Assembly (NCBI GenBank): GCA_016892645.1
Contig: JAFEMX010000010.1
Span: 92,982-156,981, forward strand
Source: Micrococcaceae bacterium RIT 802
Lineage (GTDB): Bacteria; Actinomycetota; Actinomycetes; Actinomycetales; Micrococcaceae
Reading direction: 5' to 3'
Length of the DNA: 64,000 nucleotides
Positions 33,447 to 42,823 of this stretch are shown piece by piece. The notes under the pieces were generated by a model, which was not told where the DNA came from, did no database searches, and saw nothing but the letters and a program-made list of their open reading frames with translations. The first letter of the stretch is position 1, and each line of letters opens with the position of its first letter. Position numbers and translations under genes: made by a program.

Positions 33447-34859
33447 ATGCCCACCACCAGCCTGGCTGCCACCCGCCTCGAGCACGATCTGATCGGCGAC
33501 CGCGAGGTCCCCGCCGACGCCTACTGGGGCGTGCACACGCTGCGCGCGTCCGAGAACTTCCACATCACGGGACAGCAGCTGGCCTCCAACCCGCACCTGA
33601 TCCGCGCGCTCGCGCTGGTCAAGCAGGCCGCGGCGCGGGCCAACCGCGAGCTCGGGCTGCTCGATGCCACCCGCGCCGACGCGATCGAGGCCGCGTGCGC
33701 CGAGATCGCCGACGGGGCGCTCCACGAGCAGTTCATCGTCGACGTCATCCAGGGCGGGGCCGGGACCAGCACGAACATGAACGCCAACGAGGTCATCGCC
33801 AACCGGGCGCTGGAGATCCTGGGCCACGAGCGCGGGGACTACCGGCACCTGCACCCCAACGACCACGTGAACCTGTCCCAGTCCACCAACGACGTGTACC
33901 CGACGGCGGTCAACGTGGCGACCTCGTTCACGGCGGTCCCCCTGCTGGCCGCGATCGAGGAGCTCGAGGCGGCGTTCGCGCGCAAGGCGCTGGAATTCCG
34001 GACCGTGGTGAAGATGGGCCGCACCCAGCTGCAGGACGCCGTGCCCATGACGCTGGGCCAGGAGTTCGGCACCTATGCGGTGACGATCCGCGAGGACCGC
34101 GACCGGCTGGCCGAATCCCTGCAGCTGGTGCACGAGATCAACCTCGGCGCCACCGCGATCGGCACCTCGCTCAACGCCCCGGCCGGATACACCGAGGCCG
34201 CGTGCCGCCACCTGGTCGAGCTGACCGGGCTGCCGCTGACCACCTCGCCCGACCTCATCGAGGCGACGCAGGACGTGGGCGCGTTCGTGCACCTCTCCGG
34301 CGTGCTCAAGCGCGTGGCCGTGAAGCTCTCGAAAATCTGCAACGACCTGCGCCTGCTCTCCTCCGGCCCGCGCGTCGGGCTGAACGAGATCAACCTGCCC
34401 GCCGTGCAGGCCGGGTCCTCGATCATGCCCGGCAAGGTCAACCCGGTGATCCCCGAGGTCGTCAACCAGGTCGCCTACCAGGTGATCGGGCACGACGTGA
34501 CGATCACGATGGCCGCCGAGGGCGGGCAGCTGCAGCTGAACGCCTTCGAGCCGGTGATCGTGCACTCCCTGACGCTGTCCATGCGCCACCTCGAGGCCGG
34601 CTGCCTGACGCTGGCCCGCAACTGCGTGGCCGGGATCACCGCCAACGAGGAGCTGCTGCGCCGCAACGTGGAGAACTCGATCGGGCTGGTCACGGCCCTG
34701 ACACCGCAGCTCGGCTATGCCACCTCGACGGCGATCGCGCTGGAGGCCCTGCATTCGGGCCGCGGGATCGCCGAGCTGGTGCTCGAGCAGAACCTGCTGT
34801 CTCGCGCACAACTCGACGAGCTGCTGCGCCCCGAGCGCCTGGCCAACCTCTCCGACTGA
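33447..34859 (+). CDS. aspA: aspartate ammonia-lyase
   Basis: 470 residues of the fumarase/aspartase superfamily. The signature [12 protein letters not shown] (about 322-333) is present, as are [14 protein letters not shown] and [17 protein letters not shown], both typical of aspartase. It converts aspartate to fumarate and ammonia. In this operon it follows asparaginase, so asparagine is taken to fumarate with release of two ammonia. CACAGGAGA precedes the ATG. Confidence 0.93.
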   Translation: MPTTSLAATRLEHDLIGDREVPADAYWGVHTLRASENFHITGQQLASNPHLIRALALVKQAAARANRELGLLDATRADAIEAACAEIADGALHEQFIVDVIQGGAGTSTNMNANEVIANRALEILGHERGDYRHLHPNDHVNLSQSTNDVYPTAVNVATSFTAVPLLAAIEELEAAFARKALEFRTVVKMGRTQLQDAVPMTLGQEFGTYAVTIREDRDRLAESLQLVHEINLGATAIGTSLNAPAGYTEAACRHLVELTGLPLTTSPDLIEATQDVGAFVHLSGVLKRVAVKLSKICNDLRLLSSGPRVGLNEINLPAVQAGSSIMPGKVNPVIPEVVNQVAYQVIGHDVTITMAAEGGQLQLNAFEPVIVHSLTLSMRHLEAGCLTLARNCVAGITANEELLRRNVENSIGLVTALTPQLGYATSTAIALEALHSGRGIAELVLEQNLLSRAQLDELLRPERLANLSD

Positions 34860-34911
34860 CCCACCGTCCACCTCGCACCGTCCGATCCCCCAACCAAAGG
34901 ACACCGAACGC

Positions 34912-36426
34912 ATGACCGTGAACCACCAGCCGCCGCAGCAGCAGCCGGCACACCACCATGCCTCAGCACAGGCCCTGACCGTCGGCGACGGCGACTACCA
35001 GAAGGGCCTGCACAACCGCCAGATCCAGATGATCGCGATCGGCGGGGCCATCGGCACCGGGCTGTTCATGGGCGCCGGGGGACGCCTGGCAGATGCCGGC
35101 CCCGGCCTGGTGATCGCGTTCGCGGTCTGCGGGTTCTTCGCGTTCCTGATCCTGCGTGCGCTGGGTGAACTGGTGCTGCACCGCCCGACGACGGGCTCGT
35201 TCGTCTCCTACGCCCGCGAGTTCTTCGGCGAGAAGGCCGCGTTCGTCACCGGCTGGCTGTATTGGCTGAACTGGTCCATGACCGCGATCGTGGACATCAC
35301 CGCCGTCGCGCTCTACATGCACTTCTTCGCCAAGTACGTGCCCTGGATCGGCGCCGTTCCGCAGTGGGCTTGGGCCCTGGGCGCGCTGCTGGTGGTGCTC
35401 TCGGCCAACCTGGTCTCGGTGAAGGTCTTCGGCGAGATGGAGTTCTGGTTCGCCCTCATCAAGGTCGTGGCCCTGGTGGGCTTCCTGGCCGTGGGCATCT
35501 ACTTCGTCAGCTTCGGCACGCCCATCGCCGGGCAGCAGGTGGGCTTCTCGCTGCTGGCCGATCACGGCGGGATCCTGCCCAACGGCCTGCTGCCGGTGCT
35601 CGTGGTGATGCAGGGCGTGGTGTTCTCCTACGCCTCGATCGAACTGCTCGGCACCGCCGCCGGCGAGACGGAGAACCCCGAGAAGATCATGCCCAAGGCG
35701 ATCAACACCGTGGTCATCCGCATCGTCGTGTTCTACATCGGCTCGCTGACCCTGCTCTCGCTGCTGCTGCCCTTCAGCTCCTACAAGGAGGGCGTCAGCC
35801 CGTTCGTGACGTTCTTCGGATCGATCGGCGTCGGCGGCATGGACGCGATCATGAACCTGGTGGTCCTCACCGCCGCGTTGTCCTCGCTGAACGCCGGACT
35901 GTATTCCACGGGCCGCATCATGCGCACCATGTCGCTGGCCGGGTCCGCCCCGAAGTTCGCCTCGAAGATGAACAGCCGGGGCGTGCCGTACGGCGGCATC
36001 ATGCTCACCGCCGTCGTGGCGTGCCTGGGCGTGGTGCTCAATGCGATCGTGCCGGCGAAGGCCTTCGAGATCGTGCTGAACATCGCCTCGCTGGGCATCA
36101 TCTCCTGCTGGGCGATGATCATCCTCTGCCAGCTGGCCTTCCACCGGCTGACGCAGCGCGGGGAGGCGGTCCGGCCGGCGTTCCGCATGGTCTTCGCCCC
36201 GTGGAGCGGCTACCTCACCCTGGTGTTCCTGCTCTTCGTGGTGGTGCTCATGGCGTTCGACTCCCCCGTCGGCACCTGGACGGTCGGGTCCATCGTCATC
36301 ATCATCCCGGCGATGATGGCCGGCTGGTACGCCTGCCGTGGGCGGGTCCGCCAGATCGCGGCCCAGGCCGAGGCCGGGCTGCTGCCCGGTGGTGGAAGTG
36401 CTCGGGTGCCGGTCGACATCGACTGA
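34912..36426 (+). CDS. AAT-family amino-acid permease (probable asparagine/aspartate permease)
   Basis: 504 residues with 12 membrane helices and the amino-acid transporter signature [20 protein letters not shown] near residue 30, preceded by a Gln/His-rich cytoplasmic tail. AAT-family members import amino acids by proton symport. The AnsP-like role is inferred from being the last gene of the asparaginase-aspartase operon. The stop is followed by a very strong hairpin. Confidence 0.88.
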   Translation: MTVNHQPPQQQPAHHHASAQALTVGDGDYQKGLHNRQIQMIAIGGAIGTGLFMGAGGRLADAGPGLVIAFAVCGFFAFLILRALGELVLHRPTTGSFVSYAREFFGEKAAFVTGWLYWLNWSMTAIVDITAVALYMHFFAKYVPWIGAVPQWAWALGALLVVLSANLVSVKVFGEMEFWFALIKVVALVGFLAVGIYFVSFGTPIAGQQVGFSLLADHGGILPNGLLPVLVVMQGVVFSYASIELLGTAAGETENPEKIMPKAINTVVIRIVVFYIGSLTLLSLLLPFSSYKEGVSPFVTFFGSIGVGGMDAIMNLVVLTAALSSLNAGLYSTGRIMRTMSLAGSAPKFASKMNSRGVPYGGIMLTAVVACLGVVLNAIVPAKAFEIVLNIASLGIISCWAMIILCQLAFHRLTQRGEAVRPAFRMVFAPWSGYLTLVFLLFVVVLMAFDSPVGTWTVGSIVIIIPAMMAGWYACRGRVRQIAAQAEAGLLPGGGSARVPVDID

Positions 36427-36445
36427 TCCGACCGAGGGGGAACTT

Positions 36446-36494
36446 CGCCAGGACGACGGCGTCGCGCAGCCAGCGCGGCGCCGTCGTCCTGGCG
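36446..36494. terminator. strong bidirectional hairpin terminator
   Basis: A perfect 16-bp stem (36446-36461 with 36479-36494) is extended by one G-U pair and a 5-bp CGCGC/GCGCG inner stem around a 5-nt loop. It sits between the convergent asparagine operon and the DMT exporter gene and can end both transcripts. Confidence 0.85.
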
Positions 36495-36514
36495 TGGGCG
36501 GTGGGAAGGCCCTG

Positions 36515-37417
36515 CTAGCTTCCCGTCGTGGGGACCGTGACGACTTCGGCGGGCTCGGTGGCCCGGCGCTGGCCGGTCCGGGTGGCCCCGATGCCGGCCA
36601 GGACGACCAGGACGATGCCGACGACGGCCGCCGGACGCGGCACCTGGTGCAGGATCGCCAGCCCGATGACGACGGCGATGGCCGGTTCCAGGCACATCAG
36701 GGTGCCGAAGGCCGCGGTGGTCAGCTTGCGCAGGGCCAGCATCTCCAGGCTGAACGGGATGACGGGCAGCAGCAGCGCCAGGCCGAATCCAACCAGGAGC
36801 ACCTGCCAGTCCAGATGCCCGAGGATCGAGGGACCCACCACGCAGGTCGCCACGATGGCCGCCACCGGCATCGAGATGCCCAGGGCGCTGATCCCCGACG
36901 CGGAGTCGCCGGCCTTCTGCGTGAAGAGGACGTAGCCGGCCCAGCAGGCTGCCGCGCCGAGGGCGAAGAGGATCCCGACCGGATCGGTGGCGCCGACCCA
37001 GGGTTCGGTCAGGCCCAGGACGCCGGCTGCCGCCACCAGGGCCCACCACCGCGCGGATCCCTGGCCCTGGATGATGGCGATCGAGAGGGGCCCGAGGAAC
37101 TCGAGGGCGCTGGCGGTGCCCAACGGGATGCGTTCGACGGCCAGCATGAACAGGACCGTGACGCCGCCGGTGGCCAGGCCCAGCAGGGCGCTCGCCCCCA
37201 GGGCCGCCCGACTGAATTTGACCCGCCATGGCCTGCCGATGGCCACCAGGATGACGGCGGCCCACGCCAAGCGCAGCCAGGCCACGCCCTCGGGTCCGAG
37301 CGTGTGGATAAGTCCGACGGACACCGCCAGGCCCAGCTGCACGCAGGTCATCGAGGCCAGCGCCATGAGCGAGCCGGTGCCGGCGGGGCTCATCGCCGGG
37401 CGGGGTGAGGAAGTCAT
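36515..37417 (-). CDS. EamA/DMT-superfamily exporter (RhtA-like)
   Basis: 300 residues, ten membrane helices in two EamA repeats. The GPEGVAWLRLAWAAVIL segment near residue 40 and GALGAAACWAGYV-like start of the second repeat match RhtA-type exporters, which expel threonine, homoserine or related metabolites. It is divergent from a LysR gene about 85 nt away, a frequent arrangement in which the LysR protein controls the exporter. Confidence 0.85.
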   Translation of the reverse strand: MTSSPRPAMSPAGTGSLMALASMTCVQLGLAVSVGLIHTLGPEGVAWLRLAWAAVILVAIGRPWRVKFSRAALGASALLGLATGGVTVLFMLAVERIPLGTASALEFLGPLSIAIIQGQGSARWWALVAAAGVLGLTEPWVGATDPVGILFALGAAACWAGYVLFTQKAGDSASGISALGISMPVAAIVATCVVGPSILGHLDWQVLLVGFGLALLLPVIPFSLEMLALRKLTTAAFGTLMCLEPAIAVVIGLAILHQVPRPAAVVGIVLVVLAGIGATRTGQRRATEPAEVVTVPTTGS

Positions 37418-37501
37418 GGATCCATTGCAGCCGAATTCATCCGTCCATGTCCACGTGACAATCATCAACAAACCATTCGATGATCGTGCACAATGGACTG
37501 C

Positions 37502-38413
37502 ATGGAAACCCGCCGCCTGCAATACCTGTACGAACTCTCCCGGATGGGTTCGATGCGCGGCGTCGCCGACCTGCTGGGCACCACGACGTCGACGGTATCG
37601 CAGCAGATCGCCCTGCTCGCCCGGGAAACGGGCGCCCGCCTGCTGGAGCCGGAGGGGCGCGGGGTCCGGCTCACCCCCGCGGGACGACGGCTCGCCGAGC
37701 ACGCCGAGTCGATCCTGGCCGCCGTGGATGCGGCCCGGCTGGACCTGGATCCATCGGCCGAACCGTCGGGAACCTTGCGGGTCGCCGGGTTCGCCACGGC
37801 CATCCGCTCCACCCTGATGCCTATCATCGACGAGCTCGCCGAACGTCACCCGAAGGTCGGAATCGTCGTGCTCGAGCACGAACCGGCCGAGGCGCTGAAG
37901 CAACTGGCGGTGGACGGAATCGACCTGGCCCTGACCTACGACTACAGCCTCGCCCCCGACCAGGTCGACCCGGGCATCGAGACGCTGCCCCTGTGGAGCA
38001 CCCCGTGGGGGCTGGGCGTGCCGACCGCCGATGCCGACCACCTCGTGGCCCCGAGGCCCGGCACCGGACCGGGCCCGGATGCCGTCGAGGTCTTCACCGC
38101 CTTCCGCGGCCACCACTGGATCGGCAACTCGCGCAACATCGCCGACGAGACCGTGCTGCGCATGATCTCCTCCATGGCCGGCTTCGAGCCGGACCTGCGC
38201 CACCAGTCCGACAGCCTGGACCTGGTCGAGGACCTCATCCTCGCCGGGCTCGGCGTCGGCCTGCTCCCCGGGGACCGGCCACGCCGGGACGGAATCACCA
38301 TCCTGCCGCTCCGCGACCCCGAGGTCAGGCTCCGCGCCTTCGCCCGGACCCGCCGGGGGCGCAGCGCCTGGCCGGCCCTGGCGCTGGTACTGGACCGGCT
38401 GCGCGGCAGCTGA
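37502..38413 (+). CDS. LysR-type transcriptional regulator
   Basis: 303 residues. The N-terminal helix-turn-helix is METRRLQYLYELSRMGSMRG through GTTTSTVSQQIALL, and a periplasmic-binding-like effector domain follows. It is divergent from the EamA exporter and probably regulates it. ATG at 37502 is used instead of 37493 because CACAAT lies 7 nt before it, as in leaderless genes, and because homologues begin METRxL. Confidence 0.87.
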   Translation: METRRLQYLYELSRMGSMRGVADLLGTTTSTVSQQIALLARETGARLLEPEGRGVRLTPAGRRLAEHAESILAAVDAARLDLDPSAEPSGTLRVAGFATAIRSTLMPIIDELAERHPKVGIVVLEHEPAEALKQLAVDGIDLALTYDYSLAPDQVDPGIETLPLWSTPWGLGVPTADADHLVAPRPGTGPGPDAVEVFTAFRGHHWIGNSRNIADETVLRMISSMAGFEPDLRHQSDSLDLVEDLILAGLGVGLLPGDRPRRDGITILPLRDPEVRLRAFARTRRGRSAWPALALVLDRLRGS

Positions 38414-38620
38414 GCCCTGCCGTCGTCGGGGATTCTTGCCACTGTTCCAGACCGCCTGCACCGTGGGCACGTGCCCGAGAGCGGAACCCTGAGCGGCGCA
38501 CCATCCCGGTCGGAGGTGCACGATGCCGTGGCCATCCACCACCAACACCCCACCGTTGTGACGGCCCATAGAACCTGTCCTATCGGCGACATATCCCAGC
38601 GGTAGGCGTACTATCCCGAC

Positions 38621-39115
38621 ATGACCAGCAGGAAGAGCGGTGGAGGGGAAGCGAAAGAACCGGCTTCGCCCAGCGAGGCGCAAGCAGGTGCCGCATTCAC
38701 GTTGCCTCGGGCCATGACCGGCAGGGCAAGCCCCGCGAAAGCGGCGGTCGGCGACAAACCGGTCTTCTCATACATCGCCAGCCTGCCACAGCCCCAACGC
38801 GGCATCGCCGAAGCAATTGATGCTCTGGCGGCCAAGACGCTACCCGACCTGAAGCGTTGCGTGAAGTGGGGGATGGCCTATTACGGCGTCGGCGATGGCT
38901 GGTGCTTCAGCTGCGGTGGCTTTGCTGGCCACGTCAAGCTCATGTTCATCAATGGCGCAGACCTCGATCCGGTACCGCCGGTGACACCGGTGGGGATGGG
39001 CAAGGCCACGCGGGGTGTGGAGCTTGAATCTCTAGGAGACCTCGATGAACACCAGCTCACGGCATGGATGACCCACATCGCGTCCAGGCCCGGTCTTGGC
39101 GGAAAGAAGCGTTGA
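38621..39115 (+). CDS. DUF1801 (YdhG-like) protein
   Basis: 164 residues. After a low-complexity N-terminus of about 45 residues comes the DUF1801 fold: SYIASLPQPQRGIAEAIDAL, KRCVKWGMAYYGVGDGWCF and HVKLMFINGADL. The fold is cytosolic and related to frataxin-like and YdhG proteins, with unknown function. A TACTAT element 6 nt before ATG suggests a leaderless transcript. Confidence 0.8.
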   Translation: MTSRKSGGGEAKEPASPSEAQAGAAFTLPRAMTGRASPAKAAVGDKPVFSYIASLPQPQRGIAEAIDALAAKTLPDLKRCVKWGMAYYGVGDGWCFSCGGFAGHVKLMFINGADLDPVPPVTPVGMGKATRGVELESLGDLDEHQLTAWMTHIASRPGLGGKKR

Positions 39116-39412
39116 GCCAGGGGCTGTCCCCCCAGGCGCGCTGATCACCGGCTGCCCGGAACGCCAAGACCACAGACGCGGAAGGGAACCTTCTACGCGG
39201 CACGATGCCAGTGCGCGTGTGTCCCGGCACATCGTTCCGCCGACGCCGAACCGCTGTGTCGGAGGTCCGGACGCTGGGCCCGCCTCGAGACGATTAGGAC
39301 GAGTAGGATCTCAATAGGCGTCGAATAGGTATTTCCCCCTCCGAGCGGTCCGGCCTAGAGTTCCCTTGAGACGCCACCGGGGCCACCGCCCGGACCGGAC
39401 CATCGGAGCTCC
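39116..39412. other. intergenic stretch, 297 nt
   Basis: No convincing gene is seen on either strand. The first 195 nt show nothing recognisable. The last 100 nt hold the catR promoter, including the LysR-type box at 39314-39337 and a TAGAGT -10-like element at 39356-39361. Confidence 0.5.
39314..39337 (+). promoter_or_regulatory. LysR-type promoter element, copy 1 (catR-catBC)
   Basis: This 24-nt element contains ATAG at the left end and GAATAGGTATTTCCC at the right. The same element recurs at 41775-41798 in front of catA with 20 of 24 positions equal and the same distance (18-19 nt) to a CTAGAG/CTAGAT -10-like sequence. It is the probable CatR binding and activation site for catR-catB-catC. 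Confidence 0.7.
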
Positions 39413-40306
39413 ATGGAAACCAGACACCTGCGCTACTTCGTCGCCGTCGCCGAAGAACGCCACTTCGGCCGCGCCGCCGCGCGCCTGCACATGGCCCAGC
39501 CGCCGCTCTCCCAGCAGATCAAGCAGCTCGAGGAACAACTCGGTACCGCACTGCTGACCCGTACGACCCGCAGGGTCGACCTCACCCCGGCCGGCGAGAT
39601 GTTCCTGGGCCGGGCCCGCAACCTGCTGGCCGAACTCGAGCAGCTGGCCCAGGACGTACGCACGGTCGGCGAAGGCGCCAGCGGCGTGCTGCGCGTCGGC
39701 TTCACCGGCACGGCGACCTACCGGCTGATGCCCGGGATCGTCGCGGCCGCACGCCGGGACATGCCCGGCCTCCAGCTCAACGTCCAGGGCGAGATGCTGA
39801 CCCCGGAGATGGAGGAGGCCCTGGTCGAGGGGCGCCTCGACGTCGCCGTGTTGCGCCCGCCGGTGCGTTCGACCGCCATCGAACTGACGTTCCTGGAACA
39901 GGACCGGCTCAGCGTCGCCCTGCCGGAAAACCACCGGCTGGCCGGGCGCGAGGAGCTGGAGCTCTCGGACCTGACCGACGAGCCGTTCGTCTGCTACCCG
40001 CCGACGTCGGCGGTCAACCTCATCGTCCAGGAGGCCTGCCGCCGCGCCGGCTTCATGCCCCGGGTGGTCCAGGTTGCCCGCGAGACCTCGACGCTGCTCA
40101 CCTTCGTCGACGCGGGGCTCGGCGTCGCCCTGCTGCCCACCACCGCACGCCTGCCCTCCAGCCAACGGGTCACGTTCAGACCACTGCACGATGCCCCCGC
40201 CGTCGACCTGGCCCTGGCCTGGAAGACGGGCAACGACGCCCCCCTGGTGCACAACTTCCTGAAGCTGTGCGAACCGGTGGCCCACCCGGAAGGAAACACC
40301 CCGTGA
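39413..40306 (+). CDS. catR: LysR-type regulator of the catechol genes
   Basis: 297 residues. The N-terminus METRHLRYFVAVAEERHFGR and the helix-turn-helix LHMAQPPLSQQIKQLEEQLG match the CatR/CatM/CbnR group, and the C-terminal effector domain should bind cis,cis-muconate. It activates the ortho-cleavage genes. Unusually, the gene is not divergent but runs in the same direction as catB, whose start overlaps its stop by 4 nt. It therefore regulates its own transcript through the box at 39314. Confidence 0.88.
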   Translation: METRHLRYFVAVAEERHFGRAAARLHMAQPPLSQQIKQLEEQLGTALLTRTTRRVDLTPAGEMFLGRARNLLAELEQLAQDVRTVGEGASGVLRVGFTGTATYRLMPGIVAAARRDMPGLQLNVQGEMLTPEMEEALVEGRLDVAVLRPPVRSTAIELTFLEQDRLSVALPENHRLAGREELELSDLTDEPFVCYPPTSAVNLIVQEACRRAGFMPRVVQVARETSTLLTFVDAGLGVALLPTTARLPSSQRVTFRPLHDAPAVDLALAWKTGNDAPLVHNFLKLCEPVAHPEGNTP

Positions 40307-41403
40307 AGATCGAGCGGATCGAAGCGATCCCCTACGCCATCCCGTACAACCACCCCCTGCGCTTCGCCTCCGGCGAGGTGACGACGGCGGACCACGTGCT
40401 GATCCGCGTGCACACCGACGAGGGCCTGGTCGGCACCGCGGACGCGCCGCCGCGGCCGTACACCTACGGCGAGACCCAGCAGTCGATCCGCACCATCACC
40501 GAGGACGTCTTCGCCCCGCAGCTGATCGGCCTGGACCCGTTCGACCGCGGGCGCGTCCACGAGGCGCTGCGCCGCACGATCCACAACCAGGTCGCCAAGG
40601 GCGCGCTCGACATCGCCCTGTGGGACCTCATCGGCCAGGCCACGGCCACCCCGGTGCACAAGCTGCTCGGCGGCTACACCGACTCGATGCGCGTGTCCCA
40701 CATGCTCGGCTTCAAGCCCGCCCAGGAGCTGCTCGACGAGGCGCTGCGCTTCGGCGAGGAGTACGGGATCACCACGTTCAAGCTCAAGGTCGGCCGCCGG
40801 CCCCTGTCCCTGGACATCGAGGCCTGCCACGTGCTGCGCGAGGGCCTCGGCGAGGACGTCGAGCTCTACCTGGACGCCAACCGCGGTTGGACGGCCAACG
40901 AGGCGATGCAGGTGCTGCGCCGCACCGAGGACCTGGGGCTGACGATGCTCGAGGAGCCGTGCGACGCCAAGGAGGCGATGTCGCGGCGACGGCTCGTGGA
41001 GAAGTCGCCGATCCCGATCGTCGGCGACGAATCGGTCCCCACCGCCGGCGATGTCTCCCGCGAATTGCTGGCCGGGGGGTCCAACGCGATCTGCATCAAG
41101 ACCGCCCGCTCCGGCTTCACCGAGGCCACCGAGATCCTGGGGCTGTGCTCCGGGCTCGGCGTGGACGTGACCATGGGCAACCAGATCGACACGCAGGTCG
41201 GCTCGCTGGCCACCGTCACCTTCGGCGCCGCGCACGAGGCCTCCAGCCGACGCGCCGGCGAGCTCTCCAACTTCCTGGACATGGCCGATGACCTGCTCGC
41301 GGAGCCGTTGGCCATCACCGACGGGCGCATCCGCGTCCGCGAGGTCCCCGGCGTCGGCGCCGCCATCGACGAGGACAAGCTCACCCGCTACCGTCAGGAC
41401 TGA
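40303..41403 (+). CDS. catB: muconate cycloisomerase
   Basis: 366 residues of the enolase superfamily. The catalytic lysine motif is in TTFKLKVGRR, the metal ligands are in YLDANRGW, LEEPCD and VGDES, and the second catalytic lysine is in ICIKTARSG. It turns cis,cis-muconate into muconolactone, the second step of the catechol branch of the beta-ketoadipate pathway. GTG at 40303 overlaps the catR stop, with GGAAGGAA upstream. Confidence 0.92.
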   Translation: MKIERIEAIPYAIPYNHPLRFASGEVTTADHVLIRVHTDEGLVGTADAPPRPYTYGETQQSIRTITEDVFAPQLIGLDPFDRGRVHEALRRTIHNQVAKGALDIALWDLIGQATATPVHKLLGGYTDSMRVSHMLGFKPAQELLDEALRFGEEYGITTFKLKVGRRPLSLDIEACHVLREGLGEDVELYLDANRGWTANEAMQVLRRTEDLGLTMLEEPCDAKEAMSRRRLVEKSPIPIVGDESVPTAGDVSRELLAGGSNAICIKTARSGFTEATEILGLCSGLGVDVTMGNQIDTQVGSLATVTFGAAHEASSRRAGELSNFLDMADDLLAEPLAITDGRIRVREVPGVGAAIDEDKLTRYRQD

Positions 41404-41465
41404 GCGCCCGACCCGGCCCACCGCCGTCGTGCTTCACCCCACCACCCCCACCGATAGGAGTCACC

Positions 41466-41744
41466 ATGATGTTCCTCGCCCGCATGGACGTGCGATTTCC
41501 CGACCACCTGACCACCGAGCAGATCGCCGACTTCCAGGTCCGCGAGAAGGCCTACTCGGGCGGGCTGCAGGAGTCGGGCAAGATGGCCGGGATCTGGCGG
41601 ATCGTCGGCGAATACGCGAACCACTCGCTCTTCGACGTCGAGAGCAACGACGAGCTGCACGAGATCCTCAGCGGCTTCCCGATGTACCCGTACATGACCA
41701 TCAAGGTCACCCCGCTGTCGAAGCACCCGAACTCGATCCGCTAG
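41466..41744 (+). CDS. catC: muconolactone delta-isomerase
   Basis: 92 residues, the usual size of CatC, with MFLARMDVRFPDHL at the start, ESGKMAGIWRIVGEYANHSLFD in the middle and FPMYPYMTIKVTPLSKHPN at the end, all typical of the family. It isomerises muconolactone to beta-ketoadipate enol-lactone. It lies 62 nt after catB with a GATAGGAG ribosome site. The next enzyme (enol-lactone hydrolase, CatD/PcaD) is not in the window. Confidence 0.92.
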   Translation: MMFLARMDVRFPDHLTTEQIADFQVREKAYSGGLQESGKMAGIWRIVGEYANHSLFDVESNDELHEILSGFPMYPYMTIKVTPLSKHPNSIR

Positions 41745-41774
41745 ACCGTCTGCATTGATATGCGTATCGTCCGA

Positions 41775-41798
41775 ATAGCGATGAAATAGGTATTTCCC
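41775..41798 (+). promoter_or_regulatory. LysR-type promoter element, copy 2 (catA)
   Basis: The second copy of the 24-nt element (ATAG left end, GAAATAGGTATTTCCC right end) is followed 19 nt later by CTAGAT, a -10-like sequence. It indicates that catA has its own CatR-controlled promoter although it follows catC on the same strand. Confidence 0.7.
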
Positions 41799-41910
41799 TT
41801 GGGGCAATGCGGGGGTCTAGATTGATCCCCAACAGCAGAACATGATGCCGATCACACCCCCGCGAGGCCATCGCCCGAAAACGGCGTCCACGAAAGACGA
41901 AGGAGTCACC

Positions 41911-42771
41911 ATGTCCGCCGAAACCACAGCAGAGGCCACCGCCGCCAAGTCCGGCAACGCCGCCACCGACCGCTTCCGCGAGTCCGGCAAGACCGGCACC
42001 GCCGCGGTCTCCGTCGAGCGCGTCAACACGCTGGCCAGCAAGCTCGTCCAGGCAGCGAACGACATCGTCCTGGAAGAGCGCGTCAGCTACGACGAGTTCA
42101 ACGCCCTGAAGGCCTGGCTGATCAAGGTCGGCGAGGACGGCGAGTGGCCGCTGTTCCTGGACGTGTGGCTCGAACACTCCGTCGAGGAGGTCGCCACCGA
42201 CCACCGCGAGGGCAACAAGGGTTCCATCGAGGGCCCGTACTACATCCCGGACGCCCCCAGCCAGGATTCCCCCGCGACGATTTCCATGCGCGAGGACGAG
42301 CACGGCACCCCGCTGCTGTTCCAGGGCCAGGTGCGTGGCACCGACGGCTCGGCGCTGCCGAACGCCAAGGTCGAGCTATGGCATGCCGACTCGGCCGGCT
42401 TCTACTCGCAGTTCGCCCCTGGCCTGCCCGAGTGGAACCTGCGCGGCACGTTCATCGCCGACGCCGAGGGCAACTTCCAGATCAACACGATGCAGCCGGC
42501 CCCGTACCAGATCCCGACCGACGGCGCCTGCGGCCAGCTGATCGCCGCGGCCGGATGGCACGCGTGGCGCCCGGCCCACCTGCACCTGAAGGTCTCGGCC
42601 CCCGGATACGAGCTGTTGACCGCCCAGCTGTACTTCCCGGGCGACCCGCACAACGACGACGACATCGCCACGGCCGTGAAGCCCGAGCTGGTGCTGGACC
42701 CGAAGCCGGCCGCCTCCGGCACCGGCGTCCAGGTCGACTACGACTTCGTGCTGGATCCGGCGAAGAAGTAG
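41911..42771 (+). CDS. catA: catechol 1,2-dioxygenase
   Basis: 286 residues. An N-terminal helical dimer-linker domain precedes the intradiol dioxygenase beta-sandwich. The iron ligands are the tyrosines in IEGPYYIP and PAPYQIP and the two histidines in WRPAHLHLKV, with the conserved arginine in WNLRGTF nearby. It opens catechol to cis,cis-muconate, feeding CatB and CatC. GAAGGAG precedes ATG at 41911; the in-frame ATG at 41842 lies in the promoter region and is rejected. Confidence 0.93.
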   Translation: MSAETTAEATAAKSGNAATDRFRESGKTGTAAVSVERVNTLASKLVQAANDIVLEERVSYDEFNALKAWLIKVGEDGEWPLFLDVWLEHSVEEVATDHREGNKGSIEGPYYIPDAPSQDSPATISMREDEHGTPLLFQGQVRGTDGSALPNAKVELWHADSAGFYSQFAPGLPEWNLRGTFIADAEGNFQINTMQPAPYQIPTDGACGQLIAAAGWHAWRPAHLHLKVSAPGYELLTAQLYFPGDPHNDDDIATAVKPELVLDPKPAASGTGVQVDYDFVLDPAKK

Positions 42772-42787
42772 GACCGCTCCACCACTG

Positions 42788-42817
42788 ACAGGGTCGGCCC
42801 GTTCGGGCCGGCCCTGT
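42788..42817. terminator. bidirectional hairpin after catA
   Basis: Inverted repeat ACAGGGTCGGCCCG and CGGGCCGGCCCTGT with one G-U pair and a 2-nt centre, located 17 nt after the catA stop and 7 nt before the stop of the convergent epimerase gene. Confidence 0.75.
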
Positions 42818-42823
42818 TGTGCG

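Noticed and set aside
33366..34913. 515-codon minus-strand frame over aspA
   Set aside because: Antisense of aspartase; composition rich in Gly, His, Asp and Arg with no family match.
34963..36144. 393-codon minus-strand frame over the amino-acid permease
   Set aside because: Shadow of the permease; strings of His, Asp, Glu and Gly without domain structure.
38414..38620. Minus-strand Cys/Trp-rich short frame upstream of the DUF1801 gene
   Set aside because: No ribosome site, no conservation evidence, and it runs into the antisense of the LysR gene.
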